A stretch of 64,000 nucleotides of DNA, from the NCBI RefSeq assembly GCF_014654205.1, contig NZ_BNAW01000004.1:186001-250000 (forward strand), in the 5' to 3' direction. This DNA is from Amycolatopsis bullii. Its GTDB lineage: Bacteria; Actinomycetota; Actinomycetes; Mycobacteriales; Pseudonocardiaceae. The position numbers and the translations under genes are program-made. Positions 51,911-64,000 of the stretch are shown one piece after another (within the stretch, counting starts at the first letter, position 1; each line of letters begins with the position of its first letter). The notes under the pieces were generated by a model. It searched no databases. It worked only from the letters and a program-made list of their open reading frames with translations, and was not told where the DNA came from.

Positions 51911-52039
51911 TCAGCGCCGTGCGGCCGGCCGGGCGTCGGGCTCGGCGCGGTCGGTCGCGAACCAGACGTCCTTGCCACGGTTCGATTCCCGCACGACGTC
52001 GTGGAATGCGGTCTTCGAGAAGAAGGGCCCGATGAGCAC
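51911..52039 (-). CDS. Possible 42-residue small protein downstream of alpha/beta hydrolase
   Basis: GTG-started frame 12 bases after the hydrolase stop reading VLIGPFFSKTAFHDV, RESNRGKDVWFATDRAE and ending AARR. Codon third positions are GC-rich and the composition looks coding, and it fills an otherwise empty interval. No family recognised. It may instead be the residue of a longer gene. Confidence 0.35.
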   Translation of the reverse strand: MLIGPFFSKTAFHDVVRESNRGKDVWFATDRAEPDARPAARR

Positions 52040-52051
52040 CCCCGCCGTCGA

Positions 52052-52906
52052 TCATGCCCGGTTTCCGGCCAGGAATTCCGCCGCCACGGCCGCCCAGCCG
52101 GGCAGGAAATGCCCGGCGTCCTCGGCCAGCCGGACGTCGGCGGCCGGCAGGGCTTCCGCCAGCTTCGCCGCCGCGTCCCGCTGGTCGAGGAGGACGTCAC
52201 GGGCGCCGAACTGCGCCTGCACCGGCATCACCAGGGCACGCAGGCGCTCGACCGGGAACACCGGGATCGGCTCCAGGCGCGGCTTGAAGTGCTCGAACGT
52301 CGCGAGGGTGAACTCGCCGACCGCGCGCCGGGCGGGATCGGCGGGACTGCCCCGGGCGACCATGGCCAGCGACCGGCGCCGTCCCCAGTCGCCGAGGAAG
52401 CCGTAGACGGCGAATTTCAGCAGCGGCGCGGTCCGGCGCCGGCCGATTCCGGACGGGTTGACCAGTGCCAGCGCCGTGACCCGCTCGGGACGGCGCAGCG
52501 CGTGGTCCAGCGCCCACCAGCCACCCAGTGAGGTGCCCAGGAACGCCGCACGCGGCAGCTCGAGCCCGTCGAGGACGTCGTCGAGCCACTCGGCGTAGGC
52601 CGGCGACCCGAGCGGGGGCCGGGCCTCGACGGTGCGGCCCGGTTCGCCGGGCGCGTCCACCGCGTGCACCCGCAGCCGGCCGGCCAGGGTGGCGATGTCC
52701 GGCAGCCAGTGCGCGGCGGTACCGCCGGATCCCTGCAACGCGACCACGGGCGGCGCGTTCTCCGGGCCGGACACCACGGCGAACGTGTCCCCCAGGCGGG
52801 TGGCGAGCGTGCGGTGCCCGGACGGCACGGGCCAGCGGTCCAGCAGCGCGTCGTAGCGTTCGCGGACCGCGGCCGCCCCGGACGCCGTCCGGTAGATCGC
52901 GGTCAC
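52052..52906 (-). CDS. Alpha/beta-hydrolase
   Basis: 284 residues from GTG (GTGA overlap with the HTH gene). Alpha/beta-hydrolase fold: oxyanion QGSGGTAAHW, nucleophile elbow FLGTSLGGWWALDHA (Ser), acid after strand 6 in FGARDVLLDQ (Asp) and catalytic His in DAGHFLPGW. Resembles carboxylesterase/proline-iminopeptidase-like enzymes of the Pfam Abhydrolase_1/6 group. Expression is tied to the excisionase-like regulator that precedes it, so its substrate may be the signal. Confidence 0.88.
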   Translation of the reverse strand: MTAIYRTASGAAAVRERYDALLDRWPVPSGHRTLATRLGDTFAVVSGPENAPPVVALQGSGGTAAHWLPDIATLAGRLRVHAVDAPGEPGRTVEARPPLGSPAYAEWLDDVLDGLELPRAAFLGTSLGGWWALDHALRRPERVTALALVNPSGIGRRRTAPLLKFAVYGFLGDWGRRRSLAMVARGSPADPARRAVGEFTLATFEHFKPRLEPIPVFPVERLRALVMPVQAQFGARDVLLDQRDAAAKLAEALPAADVRLAEDAGHFLPGWAAVAAEFLAGNRA

Positions 52907-53328
52907 GTCAGGTTCTCCGCGACCGAGGCGACCCACCGCAGCAGGTCGGCCCCCGCGGCCAGGTCGCCGAGCACGATGATCTTCAGGGTGGCGCGCTCCC
53001 CGTCGTGGATGGTTTCGACGCGCAGGGGCCGCTCGCCCGCATCCCGCGGCCCGTTCACCGAGGCCATGACCATGGTCGCGATCCGGTCGGCCGCCGCCCG
53101 GTCGACCCCGGCGATCTCGACGACCCCGGACAGCTCCGCGACCGGGGCCGGGGCCCGCTCGGCCACCGGCAGCCCGGTGAAGGCCGCCAGGTCCTCGGCC
53201 GTGATCCGGTACTGCTTGCCGATCCGGACGGCTTTCAGCCGCCCGTCGCGCACGTAGTTCCGGACCGTCCGCACGTGCAGGCCGAGCTTCGCGGCGACCT
53301 GCTCGACGGAGAAGACGTCCTGCGCCAT
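52903..53328 (-). CDS. Excisionase-type HTH regulator with C-terminal ligand-like domain
   Basis: 141 residues from the ATG with GGAGGG 5 bases upstream. Residues 5-55 are a MerR-like HTH_17 (DVFSVEQVAAKLGLHVRTVRN split; VRDGRLKAVRIGKQYRIT, the excisionase-family wing). The C-terminal 80 residues (GVVEIAGVDRAAADRIATM, LKIIVLGDLAAGADLL) are unlike phage excisionases and may bind a ligand. No integrase is nearby, so it is more likely a local regulator of the coupled hydrolase. A near-perfect inverted repeat lies upstream. Confidence 0.82.
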   Translation of the reverse strand: MAQDVFSVEQVAAKLGLHVRTVRNYVRDGRLKAVRIGKQYRITAEDLAAFTGLPVAERAPAPVAELSGVVEIAGVDRAAADRIATMVMASVNGPRDAGERPLRVETIHDGERATLKIIVLGDLAAGADLLRWVASVAENLT

Positions 53329-53346
53329 GACCCTCCTTGCGTTCCT

Positions 53347-53382
53347 CAAACTACCCTATCACGCCGACGATAGGGAAGTTTG
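53347..53382. promoter_or_regulatory. 14-bp inverted repeat before excisionase-like gene
   Basis: CAAACTACCCTATC and GATAGGGAAGTTTG, 13 of 14 pairs, 8-base spacer. It lies 18 bases upstream of the HTH start codon and is AT-richer than its surroundings. Probable auto-operator. Confidence 0.7.
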
Positions 53383-53484
53383 CAGAACATGCGGTTCGCT
53401 CACCCGGGTGACGGGTATTCCCCGGTGTTGTTCCTGTTCGCCCAGATACGTCCACATCGGACAGTCGAAAGGACGGCGCCGACG

Positions 53485-53895
53485 ATGCCGTATCCCCCGC
53501 CCTCGGAGCCGTACGGAACGCCGTACGAGCCCGCACCCACCGAAGAGATCGTGGAGCGCACCCACCCCCGCATCCGGGTCGTGCGCACGGTCAACGCGCT
53601 CATCCACCTCGTCTGCGCGGTGTTCGCGCTGGTCCTGGCCGTGCACATCGTGCTGGTGCTGGGCGGGGCGAACTCGGCGAACGGGTTCGCGCACCTGATC
53701 TCCGAGTGGTCGGCGGGCGTCTCGCTCGGCCTGCGGAACCTCTTCACGCCGGATTCGGAGGGGCTGCGGACGTTCCTCAACGACGGCCTCGCCGCCGTCC
53801 TCTGGCTGATCATCGGCGCCATCCTGACCGACGTCATCGCCCGGATCGGCATCCCCGGCCCGCGGCGCGTCTGGTACCGGCGCAGCTACCGCTGA
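53485..53895 (+). CDS. Small two-helix membrane protein (YggT-like)
   Basis: 136 residues; GAAAGGA is 11 bases before the ATG. A Pro/Tyr-rich N-terminus of about 35 residues precedes a helix at residues 48-70 (LIHLVCAVFALVLAVHIVLV), a loop, and a second at about 103-122 (AAVLWLIIGAILTDVIA), ending in a basic tail. The spacing and NGFAHLI pattern vaguely resemble YggT-type proteins; confident assignment is not possible. It is divergent from the HTH gene and ends at a strong hairpin. Confidence 0.65.
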   Translation: MPYPPPSEPYGTPYEPAPTEEIVERTHPRIRVVRTVNALIHLVCAVFALVLAVHIVLVLGGANSANGFAHLISEWSAGVSLGLRNLFTPDSEGLRTFLNDGLAAVLWLIIGAILTDVIARIGIPGPRRVWYRRSYR

Positions 53896-53901
53896 CCCGG
53901 A

Positions 53902-53943
53902 CACGAAGAAGGCCTCCCCGAACCCGGGGAGGCCTTCTTCGTG
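53902..53943. terminator. 19-bp hairpin after YggT-like gene
   Basis: Arms beginning CACGAAGAAGGCCTCCCCG pair exactly with the sequence to 53943 around AACC. Lies between convergent genes, 7 bases after the stop. Confidence 0.8.
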
Positions 53944-53947
53944 GTCA

Positions 53948-54112
53948 TCAGCGTTGCGGCTGGTCGGCCACCGGTTGAACCGGCTCCGGCTCGGGTTGCG
54001 GCAGCGCCTGGTCGGCGGGCTCGCCGCCCCGGGGTGCGGGAACGCCCTCGGCGGCGATCGCGTCGAAGTGTTCACGGCACCAGCGGCCGTAGCGCCTTGC
54101 GTGCACAGTCAT
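53948..54112 (-). CDS. 54-residue hypothetical protein
   Basis: Starts MTVHARRYGRWCREHFDAI after a strong GGAGGTGG ribosome site 7 bases upstream, which is the main support. A basic helix is followed by a Pro/Gln/Glu-rich tail (ALPQPEPEPVQPV). No family recognised. The hairpin at 53902-53943 immediately follows. An AT-rich TTAAG-N5-CTTAA repeat at 54190-54204 lies in its upstream region. Confidence 0.55.
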   Translation of the reverse strand: MTVHARRYGRWCREHFDAIAAEGVPAPRGGEPADQALPQPEPEPVQPVADQPQR

Positions 54113-54242
54113 CGCGTCCACCTCCTCTCCACGGGCGATCCTCGTCACACCCTCAGCGTCCTCCGCGACCGCGCCGAACGCCAACAGATTTAAGCGGGAC
54201 TTAACACACACGAACGGGTGAATGTCCACAGTGGAAATCGAG

Positions 54243-54785
54243 TCAGGACGCGAACTCCTGCACGACCGTCCGGCAGAAGGCCGGCAGGTCGTCCGGGTTC
54301 CGGCTGGAGACCAGTCCGTTGTCCACGACAACCTCTTCGTCGACCACGGTGGCACCGGCGTTACGCAGGTCCGTCCGGATGCTCGGGTACGACGTCAGCG
54401 TGCGGCCACGCACGACATCCGCTTCGACCAGCGTCCACGGACCGTGGCAGATCACCCCGACCGGCTTGCCGGCACGCACGAAGTCGCCCACGAACTTGAC
54501 CGCGGCGGGGTCCGTGCGCAGGTTGTCGGGGTTCATCGTGCCGCCGGGCAGCAGCAGGGCGTCGAAGTCGCCGATTTCGACGTCGGCGACCTTCCGATCC
54601 ACCGGGAACCGGTCGCCCTTGTCGATGTCACCGTTCATCGCCTGGATTTCGCCGGTGTCCAGCGAAACCAGCTCGACCGTCGCACCCTCGTCGAGAACGG
54701 CCTGGCGCGGCTTTTCCAGCTCGACCTGTTCGACGCCGTCCGCGGCCAGGATCGCGACCCGGCGTCCTTGCAATGCGTTCGCCAT
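54243..54785 (-). CDS. DJ-1/PfpI-family protein
   Basis: 180 residues from the ATG after GGAGCCCC. DJ-1/PfpI superfamily: RRVAILAADGVEQVELEKP, FDALLLPGGTMNPDNLRTD (in part, Glu replaced by the family Gly-Gly turn), and the nucleophile elbow VGVICHGPWTLVEAD with Cys at about residue 109 followed by His. This arrangement (Cys-His-Gly-Pro) is that of PfpI-type stress proteins with proposed deglycase or protease activity. Stand-alone gene. Confidence 0.9.
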   Translation of the reverse strand: MANALQGRRVAILAADGVEQVELEKPRQAVLDEGATVELVSLDTGEIQAMNGDIDKGDRFPVDRKVADVEIGDFDALLLPGGTMNPDNLRTDPAAVKFVGDFVRAGKPVGVICHGPWTLVEADVVRGRTLTSYPSIRTDLRNAGATVVDEEVVVDNGLVSSRNPDDLPAFCRTVVQEFAS

Positions 54786-54871
54786 GGGGCTCCTCCGTCG
54801 GAAAACTGAGTGCACCGGGGTAATTACCCCCTCGTCCAGGCGTCAAACCAAGTCCATAGTGGACAGTGAAA

Positions 54872-56476
54872 TCAGTCCGCACATTCGATGGCGAGCACAG
54901 CGATGTCGTCGTGTGCCGAGCTGCCGAGCCAGTCTCGAACGGACTGACGCAGCCGTCGCACGACCTCCCGGGCCGGCTCGCCCGCCGCCGCGGTGAGCAC
55001 GGCGCGCAACCGGTCGTCTCCGAAGAGTTCCGTCTGGTCGTGCCGGTTGCGGGCCTCGGTGATGCCGTCGGTGTACAGCAGACAGACGTCGCCGCGCTCC
55101 AGCCGCGCCTCCGCCTCGGCGAACCGGGCCTGCGGCGAAATGCCGACCAGCGTGCCCGGCACCGTGACCTCCTCGACGACGCCCGAGCGCCGGACGATGA
55201 GCGGCGCCGGGTGGCCGCCGGAGGCCAGCGTGAGGCCGACCCCGCCGTCGGACGGCCGGGCCGTGCCCAGCACGAGCGTGGCGAACCGGCTGCTGCCGCC
55301 GGCGATGAGCAGCTCGTTGAGCAGCCGCAGCAGCGTGCGGCCGTCGCGTTCGACCATGGCGAGCGCGGTCAGGGCGTGCCGGACCCGGCCGGTCAGGGCC
55401 GCGGCCTCGGGCCCCTTGCCGCAGACGTCGCCGAGCACCAGGAACGCGCTGCCGTCGTCGTGCGGCTGGACCTCGAAGAAGTCGCCGCCGACGGTGAGGA
55501 CCCCGCCCGCCGGTTCGTACCAGGTCTCGAACCGGGCGCCGTCGAGCTCCGGCGGGTCGGCCGGGCGCAGCGTCGTCTCCAGGCCGCGGGTCGCCTCCTC
55601 CTGCCGGGCGTAGCGCTGGGCGTTGGCCAGTGCCGTCCCCGCCGCCACCGCGAACTCGGCCACCGCACGGGACTGCTCGGCGCCGAACCCGGCGTCGCCG
55701 CGGCGGCCCAGCAGCAGGGCCCCGGTCACGCCGGCGTTCGCGCTCGGCCCGAGCGACACGACCGAAACCTCGGCGTGCCCTTCGAACCGGTCGGCGACCA
55801 CCGACGGCAGGGTGGCGACCTCGGGTGCGGGCACGGGGGCCTGCCGGGGTGGCCCGGTGGCCCCGAACGTCGCCGCCAGCACCGGCGCGACCTGGGCCGG
55901 CACCCGCCGGATCCGGCCGTGGCCCTGCGCGGCGGACCGCTCGCAGCTCCACCACTCCCACCGGCCGCGGGTGGTCGGCAGCAGCACGAAGACGGTTTCG
56001 GCCAGCGCGGACGCGGCCACCTCGGCGATCACCCGGGCGGTGCCGTGCCGCCCGCGCGCGGCGGCCAGCCGGGGGCCGGCCTCGGCCAGGAAGTCGCCCA
56101 CGTGCCGCTGCGGGACGTCGGCCGCGGACACGGTCCAGGCGTGCCAGCCGCCCGGCAGCGCCCGGATGCGGGCGGGACGGCGGTGCCCGGCCACTTCGAC
56201 GTGCCCGACCCCCGGTTCGGCGGGGGTCCGGGTGGCGGAGCCCCCGGCCTGGGGCGACACGGTCTCCGAGCGGGAGTGCAGCTGCGGCTCGGCGTCGCCG
56301 GCCAGCGCCCGCGCCGCCGGGTTCGCCCAGCCCACCGCACCGGCGGCGTCCTGCAGGAACACCGCGTCCCGGACGTCTTCGAGGGCCGCCCGCGTGAAGG
56401 CGTCGATGCCCGGCGGCCCGGTGTCACCGGTCACCGGCGGCGGGGCCGCCGAGGCCGGGGCCGGACGTGACACCAT
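54872..56476 (-). CDS. SpoIIE-type PP2C phosphatase with PAS- and GAF-like sensor regions
   Basis: 534 residues from the ATG after GGAGG. An N-terminal PAS-like segment (ALEDVRDAVFLQDAAGAVGWA in part), a GAF-like region at about 140-290, then the SpoIIE/RsbU phosphatase domain (300-530): VGGDFFEVQPHDD, LVLGDVCGKGPEAA, LASGGHPAPLI, LLYTDGITEARN and SSAHDDIAVLAI. All metal Asp residues are present. Such proteins dephosphorylate anti-sigma-factor antagonists. Divergent from the giant hybrid kinase with 139 bases between; the two may share a signalling circuit. Confidence 0.92.
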   Translation of the reverse strand: MVSRPAPASAAPPPVTGDTGPPGIDAFTRAALEDVRDAVFLQDAAGAVGWANPAARALAGDAEPQLHSRSETVSPQAGGSATRTPAEPGVGHVEVAGHRRPARIRALPGGWHAWTVSAADVPQRHVGDFLAEAGPRLAAARGRHGTARVIAEVAASALAETVFVLLPTTRGRWEWWSCERSAAQGHGRIRRVPAQVAPVLAATFGATGPPRQAPVPAPEVATLPSVVADRFEGHAEVSVVSLGPSANAGVTGALLLGRRGDAGFGAEQSRAVAEFAVAAGTALANAQRYARQEEATRGLETTLRPADPPELDGARFETWYEPAGGVLTVGGDFFEVQPHDDGSAFLVLGDVCGKGPEAAALTGRVRHALTALAMVERDGRTLLRLLNELLIAGGSSRFATLVLGTARPSDGGVGLTLASGGHPAPLIVRRSGVVEEVTVPGTLVGISPQARFAEAEARLERGDVCLLYTDGITEARNRHDQTELFGDDRLRAVLTAAAGEPAREVVRRLRQSVRDWLGSSAHDDIAVLAIECAD

Positions 56477-56615
56477 GCACGGACCTCCTGCCTCCGGACT
56501 GCTGTCGTGCGGCTACCGCGTGAGCGGGCGGGCTGGCTCGAAGTGTAGGGCGAAGCATGGCACGCTGGGTCGACGACCATGGCTGGCGCATGCGTGGTGG
56601 AGAGGGTCGGCACAC

Positions 56616-61253
<4,638 letters not shown>

Positions 61254-61261
61254 ACTCTCTG

Positions 61262-61332
61262 AGCGGGTGACGGGAATCGAACCCGCGTAGCTAGTTTGGA
61301 AGACTAGGGCTCTACCATTGAGCTACACCCGC
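61262..61332 (-). tRNA. tRNA-Gly (anticodon TCC)
   Basis: 71 bases. Acceptor GCGGGTG pairs with CACCCGC; D arm GCTC/GAGC; anticodon arm CTAGT-CTTCCAA-ACTAG with TCC at positions 34-36; T arm GCGGG-TTCGATT-CCCGT. No CCA encoded. Confidence 0.97.
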
Positions 61333-61410
61333 GTGCCCCCGAGGTACCCGGGTGCGAGGCCAGCTTAGCGTGACCCGCTAGGCTGATCACACACCCCCCT
61401 GGGGGTGCAC

Positions 61411-61484
61411 CGGGATGTGGCGCAGCTTGGTAGCGCATCCGCTTTGGGAGCGGAGGGTCGCAGGTTCAAATCCTGTCATCCCGA
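61411..61484 (+). tRNA. tRNA-Pro (anticodon TGG)
   Basis: 74 bases. Acceptor CGGGATG pairs with CATCCCG; D arm GCGC/GCGC; anticodon arm TCCGC-TTTGGGA-GCGGA with TGG; T arm GCAGG-TTCAAAT-CCTGT; discriminator A. No CCA encoded. Confidence 0.97.
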
Positions 61485-61538
61485 CTGGGTGAGGTGTGTT
61501 CGCGGAACGCGCGAACCCTCGCCGGGATGTTGTTGTAC

Positions 61539-61559
61539 CCGGGGGGCCGAGCCCCCCGG
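61539..61559 (+). terminator. GC hairpin after tRNA-Pro
   Basis: CCGGGGGGC-CGA-GCCCCCCGG, 9 pairs and a 3-base loop, 54 bases past the tRNA. Probable terminator. Confidence 0.5.
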
Positions 61560-61579
61560 ACCCCCCACGGTGCCTCATG

Positions 61580-61649
61580 TCACGTTGGCAGCGTGGTTGC
61601 GTGGGCGAACCTCTATCTCACGTCGGCAGTGGGGTTGCGTGAGCGAGCC
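61580..61649 (+). repeat. Two imperfect 32-base direct repeats
   Basis: TCACGTTGGCAGCGTGGTTG... at 61580 and TCACGTCGGCAGTGGGGTTG... at 61618, period 38. Both lie upstream of the NLR locus and could bind a regulator. Confidence 0.45.
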
Positions 61650-61809
61650 GTGGTCATTGCTGCGTGGTGCCCTTGGGTGGTCCGTACTACTTCGCGGTTT
61701 TGTGTAGCAACTGGCGTCGTCCGCGCGATCAAGTGTGGACGGGCTCTGGGGTGCGCAGCCGATGGTGCTTCCGGAGGGGATGAACCGGAAGCACGGAACG
61801 GAGCGGGAC

Positions 61810-62232
61810 ATGACAGGTGTCGAAGTCGCGGTTGCGGCCCTCATCGGGTGGTTCCTCCGCAAAGCGGGCCGAGCCGTCAAGCGGGTCGACGGCATTGCCG
61901 ACGACGCCGTCGACGTGACCATGGATCGCGTCCACGACGCCGTTCTGGCCAAGCTGGGAAGCGACCCGGCCGTGGCGAAAATGGCCCAGGAAGCCGAGAG
62001 CGGCGAAATCAGCTCGCGGACGCGGGACCGGGTACGCATGGCGATCGAGGAAGCCGCCGACGAGGACTCCGCCTTCGCTGCTCAGCTTGCCACCTTAACC
62101 CCGGCACCGTCGCAGGTCGGACCCGGCGGCGTGACCATCAAGGGTTCGGTGGAAGCCAAGGACCACGGTATCTCCATCGGCGGCATCACCGGCGGCACGG
62201 TCCAGTTCCCTCAGGGGCCGGCGCGGACATAG
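61810..62232 (+). CDS. Small helical protein with C-terminal amyloid-like motif, NLR neighbour
   Basis: 140 residues from the ATG preceded by CGGAGCGGG. The first 95 residues are helical (VAVAALIGWFLRKAGRAVKRV in part, VHDAVLAKLGSDPAVAKMA), resembling the small helical proteins encoded beside NB-ARC/TPR genes in streptomycetes. The last 30 residues turn Gly/Ser/Thr-rich: GGVTIKGSVEAKDHG, SIGGITGGTVQF. Such short C-terminal motifs on proteins next to NLR genes are a feature of bacterial amyloid signalling sequences. The NLR-like gene follows, with the stop overlapping its open frame (ATAG). Confidence 0.65.
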   Translation: MTGVEVAVAALIGWFLRKAGRAVKRVDGIADDAVDVTMDRVHDAVLAKLGSDPAVAKMAQEAESGEISSRTRDRVRMAIEEAADEDSAFAAQLATLTPAPSQVGPGGVTIKGSVEAKDHGISIGGITGGTVQFPQGPART

Positions 62233-62303
62233 GGCACTCCGCGACCGGCACCGACCTCGCCCTCGCCACTGGCCCGATCACCGGCGGCACCGCCGTCGGC
62301 GGA

Positions 62304-64000
62304 GTGGGTCGCGACCTGACCGTCACCAACAACTACGCGCCGGTCGCGCCGGTGTTCGCGCAAGTGGTGTCGCCGCAGGTGGCGGGGGTCGCCGAGGTCA
62401 TCGGGCGCGACCACGAACTCGCCGAACTGCGCGCGGGTTTCGCGGCTCCGCGCAAGAAGCGGGCACCCATGGTCCAGGTCATCACCGGCATGGGCGGAGT
62501 GGGGAAGACGAGTCTCGCGCGTGCCTACGCTCAGCAGCACCTCGACGACTACGGCGTCGTCTGGTGGGTCCGCGCCGAGGATTCGACGGCCGTCGACGGC
62601 GAGTACCGCGGTCTCCTCGAACTGGTTTACTCCACCGCCGAAGCCAAGCTCGTCCGCAACGCCGTGCAGATCGCCACCGCATGGCTGGCCGAGAGCCGGC
62701 AGCCGTGGCTGCTGGTCCTGGACAACGTTCCCGACTCAGCCGCCCTGCGGGGGCTCATCCCGGCTCGGGGTAACGGCCACGTCCTGGTCACCAGCCAAGC
62801 CCACCACTGGCCCAACGCCCACGCCGTCCACCACGTGACCCCGCTCGCCGCCGACGCCGCCGTCGAACTGCTCACGACGATGTCCCAGGACACCGACACC
62901 ACGGCCGCGGCCGAACTCGCCGAAGAACTCGGCGGTCTTCCCCTGGCCCTTGCGCAGGCCGCCTCCTTTACCGCGGTCAACGGCATCGACCTGGCCACCT
63001 ACCTGCGCTTCTATCGCGAACGCAGCGCCGATCTCCATGCCGACGGCCAGCCCGACGACTACCCTCACACCCTGGCCACGACCTGGCTGCTGGCCATCGG
63101 CAAGTTGTCCCCCACCGCCCGGCAGGTCCTCGACACCATCGCCTACTTCGCCCCGGACTCGATCCCGACCTCGGTGCTCCAGCCGCTCGCGTCCGACGAG
63201 TTCACCCTCACCAAGGCCGTCGGTGAACTCCTCTCCCACAGCCTGGTCAACCGCGGCGCAGAAGGCTCGATCACCGTCCATCGCCTCATCCAGGCCGTCA
63301 CCCGGCACCGCATCGGCGACGGCTCCAAGCAAGCCGCCCGGGCTTGCGACCTGGTCAACACGGCGCTGCCGCAACGGCCACTCACCCTGCAAACCATGGA
63401 GGAGTTCAACCGCCTCAACAGCCACGCCCTCACAGTCGTCGGCCACATCCCGAAGGATCCGTCGACGTTTGATTTGAGGTACAACCTGGCCTTTCTCCAC
63501 GGGGACCTGGGTAACGCACGCACGGCTGTCGCGCAGCTGGAAACCCTGGTCGACGACATCTCCCCGGCGCTCGGTATTGAGGACGAGCGTGTGCTCCGTG
63601 CACGCCACGGGGTAGCGTTCTGGGTGGAAACCTCCGACACACCGCGCGCCCAGTCACTGCTGCTGGACCTGCTCGAGGTGCAGACCAGGGTACTGGGTGC
63701 CGAGCACCCCGACACCTTGATCACGCGGCACGACCTGGCCACTGCTTATATTATCCTGGGCGAGACCGACCTGGCCCACCGGATGCTCGAGGAACTGCTG
63801 CCGGTGCGTGCCCGCGTCATCGGACCAAAGCATGTGTACACGCTAGCCACTCGCAGCCGCGTAGCCAATTGCCTGGCGCAGATCGAGCGGTTCGATGAGG
63901 CGATCACCATTTCCAAAGAACTGCTGGTCGACGCCATCGACACACTGGGCGCCCTGCACCTTGACACCATTGAGCTCCGAAAAAGTTACGCCAACGTCAT
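62304..64000 (+). CDS. NB-ARC/TPR (NLR-like) STAND protein, 3' truncated by window
   Basis: At least 565 residues, running off the right edge. The only standard start near is the GTG at 62304 (VGRDLTVTNNYAP), which has a poor ribosome site; the frame is open further left. NB-ARC ATPase: Walker A TGMGGVGKTSLA, Walker B WLLVLDNVPD, GLPLAL (GxP motif) and a winged-helix region, then tetratricopeptide repeats from about residue 390 (DLGNARTAVAQLE, LGAEHPDTLITRHDLATAY). STAND proteins of this kind act as ligand-triggered switches, some in phage defence. The preceding gene is the likely partner. Confidence 0.88.
   Translation, partial: MGRDLTVTNNYAPVAPVFAQVVSPQVAGVAEVIGRDHELAELRAGFAAPRKKRAPMVQVITGMGGVGKTSLARAYAQQHLDDYGVVWWVRAEDSTAVDGEYRGLLELVYSTAEAKLVRNAVQIATAWLAESRQPWLLVLDNVPDSAALRGLIPARGNGHVLVTSQAHHWPNAHAVHHVTPLAADAAVELLTTMSQDTDTTAAAELAEELGGLPLALAQAASFTAVNGIDLATYLRFYRERSADLHADGQPDDYPHTLATTWLLAIGKLSPTARQVLDTIAYFAPDSIPTSVLQPLASDEFTLTKAVGELLSHSLVNRGAEGSITVHRLIQAVTRHRIGDGSKQAARACDLVNTALPQRPLTLQTMEEFNRLNSHALTVVGHIPKDPSTFDLRYNLAFLHGDLGNARTAVAQLETLVDDISPALGIEDERVLRARHGVAFWVETSDTPRAQSLLLDLLEVQTRVLGAEHPDTLITRHDLATAYIILGETDLAHRMLEELLPVRARVIGPKHVYTLATRSRVANCLAQIERFDEAITISKELLVDAIDTLGALHLDTIELRKSYANV

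Larger units (their letters stand above)
61485..61809. other. 325-base intergenic region with hairpin and tandem repeat
   Basis: Holds a GC hairpin (61539-61559), two 32-base imperfect direct repeats (61580, 61618) and the leader of the small helical protein. No gene with coding character. Confidence 0.5.

Noticed and set aside
52903..53328. Phage or plasmid excisionase
   Set aside because: Only the HTH resembles excisionases; no integrase, att repeat or phage gene is near.
54190..54204. TTAAG-N5-CTTAA repeat
   Set aside because: Short and about 78 bases before the small gene's start codon; no regulator nearby, so an operator claim is not supported.
61405..61707. Plus-strand frame starting inside tRNA-Pro
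   Set aside because: Its first residues are the translated tRNA, a common artefact next to tRNA genes; the same holds for the opposite-strand frame there.

Overview
The window reads as the chromosome of a high-GC filamentous actinomycete, most likely a Pseudonocardiaceae member such as Amycolatopsis. This rests on codon bias, an Scr1-type XRE/DUF397 pair, SARP/BTAD and DUF574 proteins, an SCO3242-type prenyltransferase, a poly-HAMP hybrid kinase and long hairpins between convergent genes. The genus is inferred from gene content. No insertion sequence, integrase, CRISPR array or phage structural gene was seen.

Layout. 1-11.3 kb: the end of a sensor kinase and two related GT39 membrane glycosyltransferases, the second coupled to a GT2-GtrA fusion. 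Both GT operons carry the same 11-bp-phased GCACAG direct repeat exactly 45 bases before the start codon. Between them lie an HTH/GT-A pair and a divergent class III nucleotidyl cyclase - CRP-like regulator - small membrane protein cluster with a perfect 22-bp palindrome. 11-15.6 kb: a SnoaL-like remnant, a Tat-exported protein, a SARP and PP2C pair with phased repeats between them, AraC, cupin and DUF2127. 15.7-22 kb: the XRE/DUF397 locus with two small Cys-rich proteins, a TetR/MFS pair with three operators, and a secreted GH92 mannosidase behind a LacI-type operator.

21.9-27.8 kb: a tightly overlapping five-gene operon (P-loop GTPase, GAP1-like scaffold, von Willebrand A protein, multi-pass membrane protein, Zn-knuckle protein). 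This is a candidate NTP-dependent conflict or signalling system. 28-33.5 kb: an amidohydrolase, a tRNA-like remnant, a small secreted protein, and a TetR-ABC transporter operon. 33.6-39.4 kb: a secreted subtilase, and a ROK regulator divergent from xylA with an operator between them.

39.4-46.6 kb: an eight-gene ebo-type operon in which every gene junction overlaps. It holds inositol-phosphate-synthase-like, UbiA, TIM-barrel, EboA, TatD, EboE, alkaline-phosphatase-superfamily and ThuA genes, and probably makes and exports an unknown prenylated polyol-like metabolite. 47-56.5 kb: MarR/MFS/aldo-keto reductase, a DUF574 methyltransferase, a BNR-repeat secreted protein, an excisionase-like HTH/hydrolase pair with a near-perfect operator, a DJ-1/PfpI protein and a SpoIIE-type phosphatase. 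56.6-61.3 kb: a giant soluble hybrid kinase with eight 92-residue HAMP units. The right end has tRNA-Gly, tRNA-Pro and the start of an NB-ARC/TPR (NLR-like) gene. It is preceded by a small helical protein whose C-terminal Gly-rich motif recurs just before the NLR, which suggests an amyloid-type NLR-effector pair.
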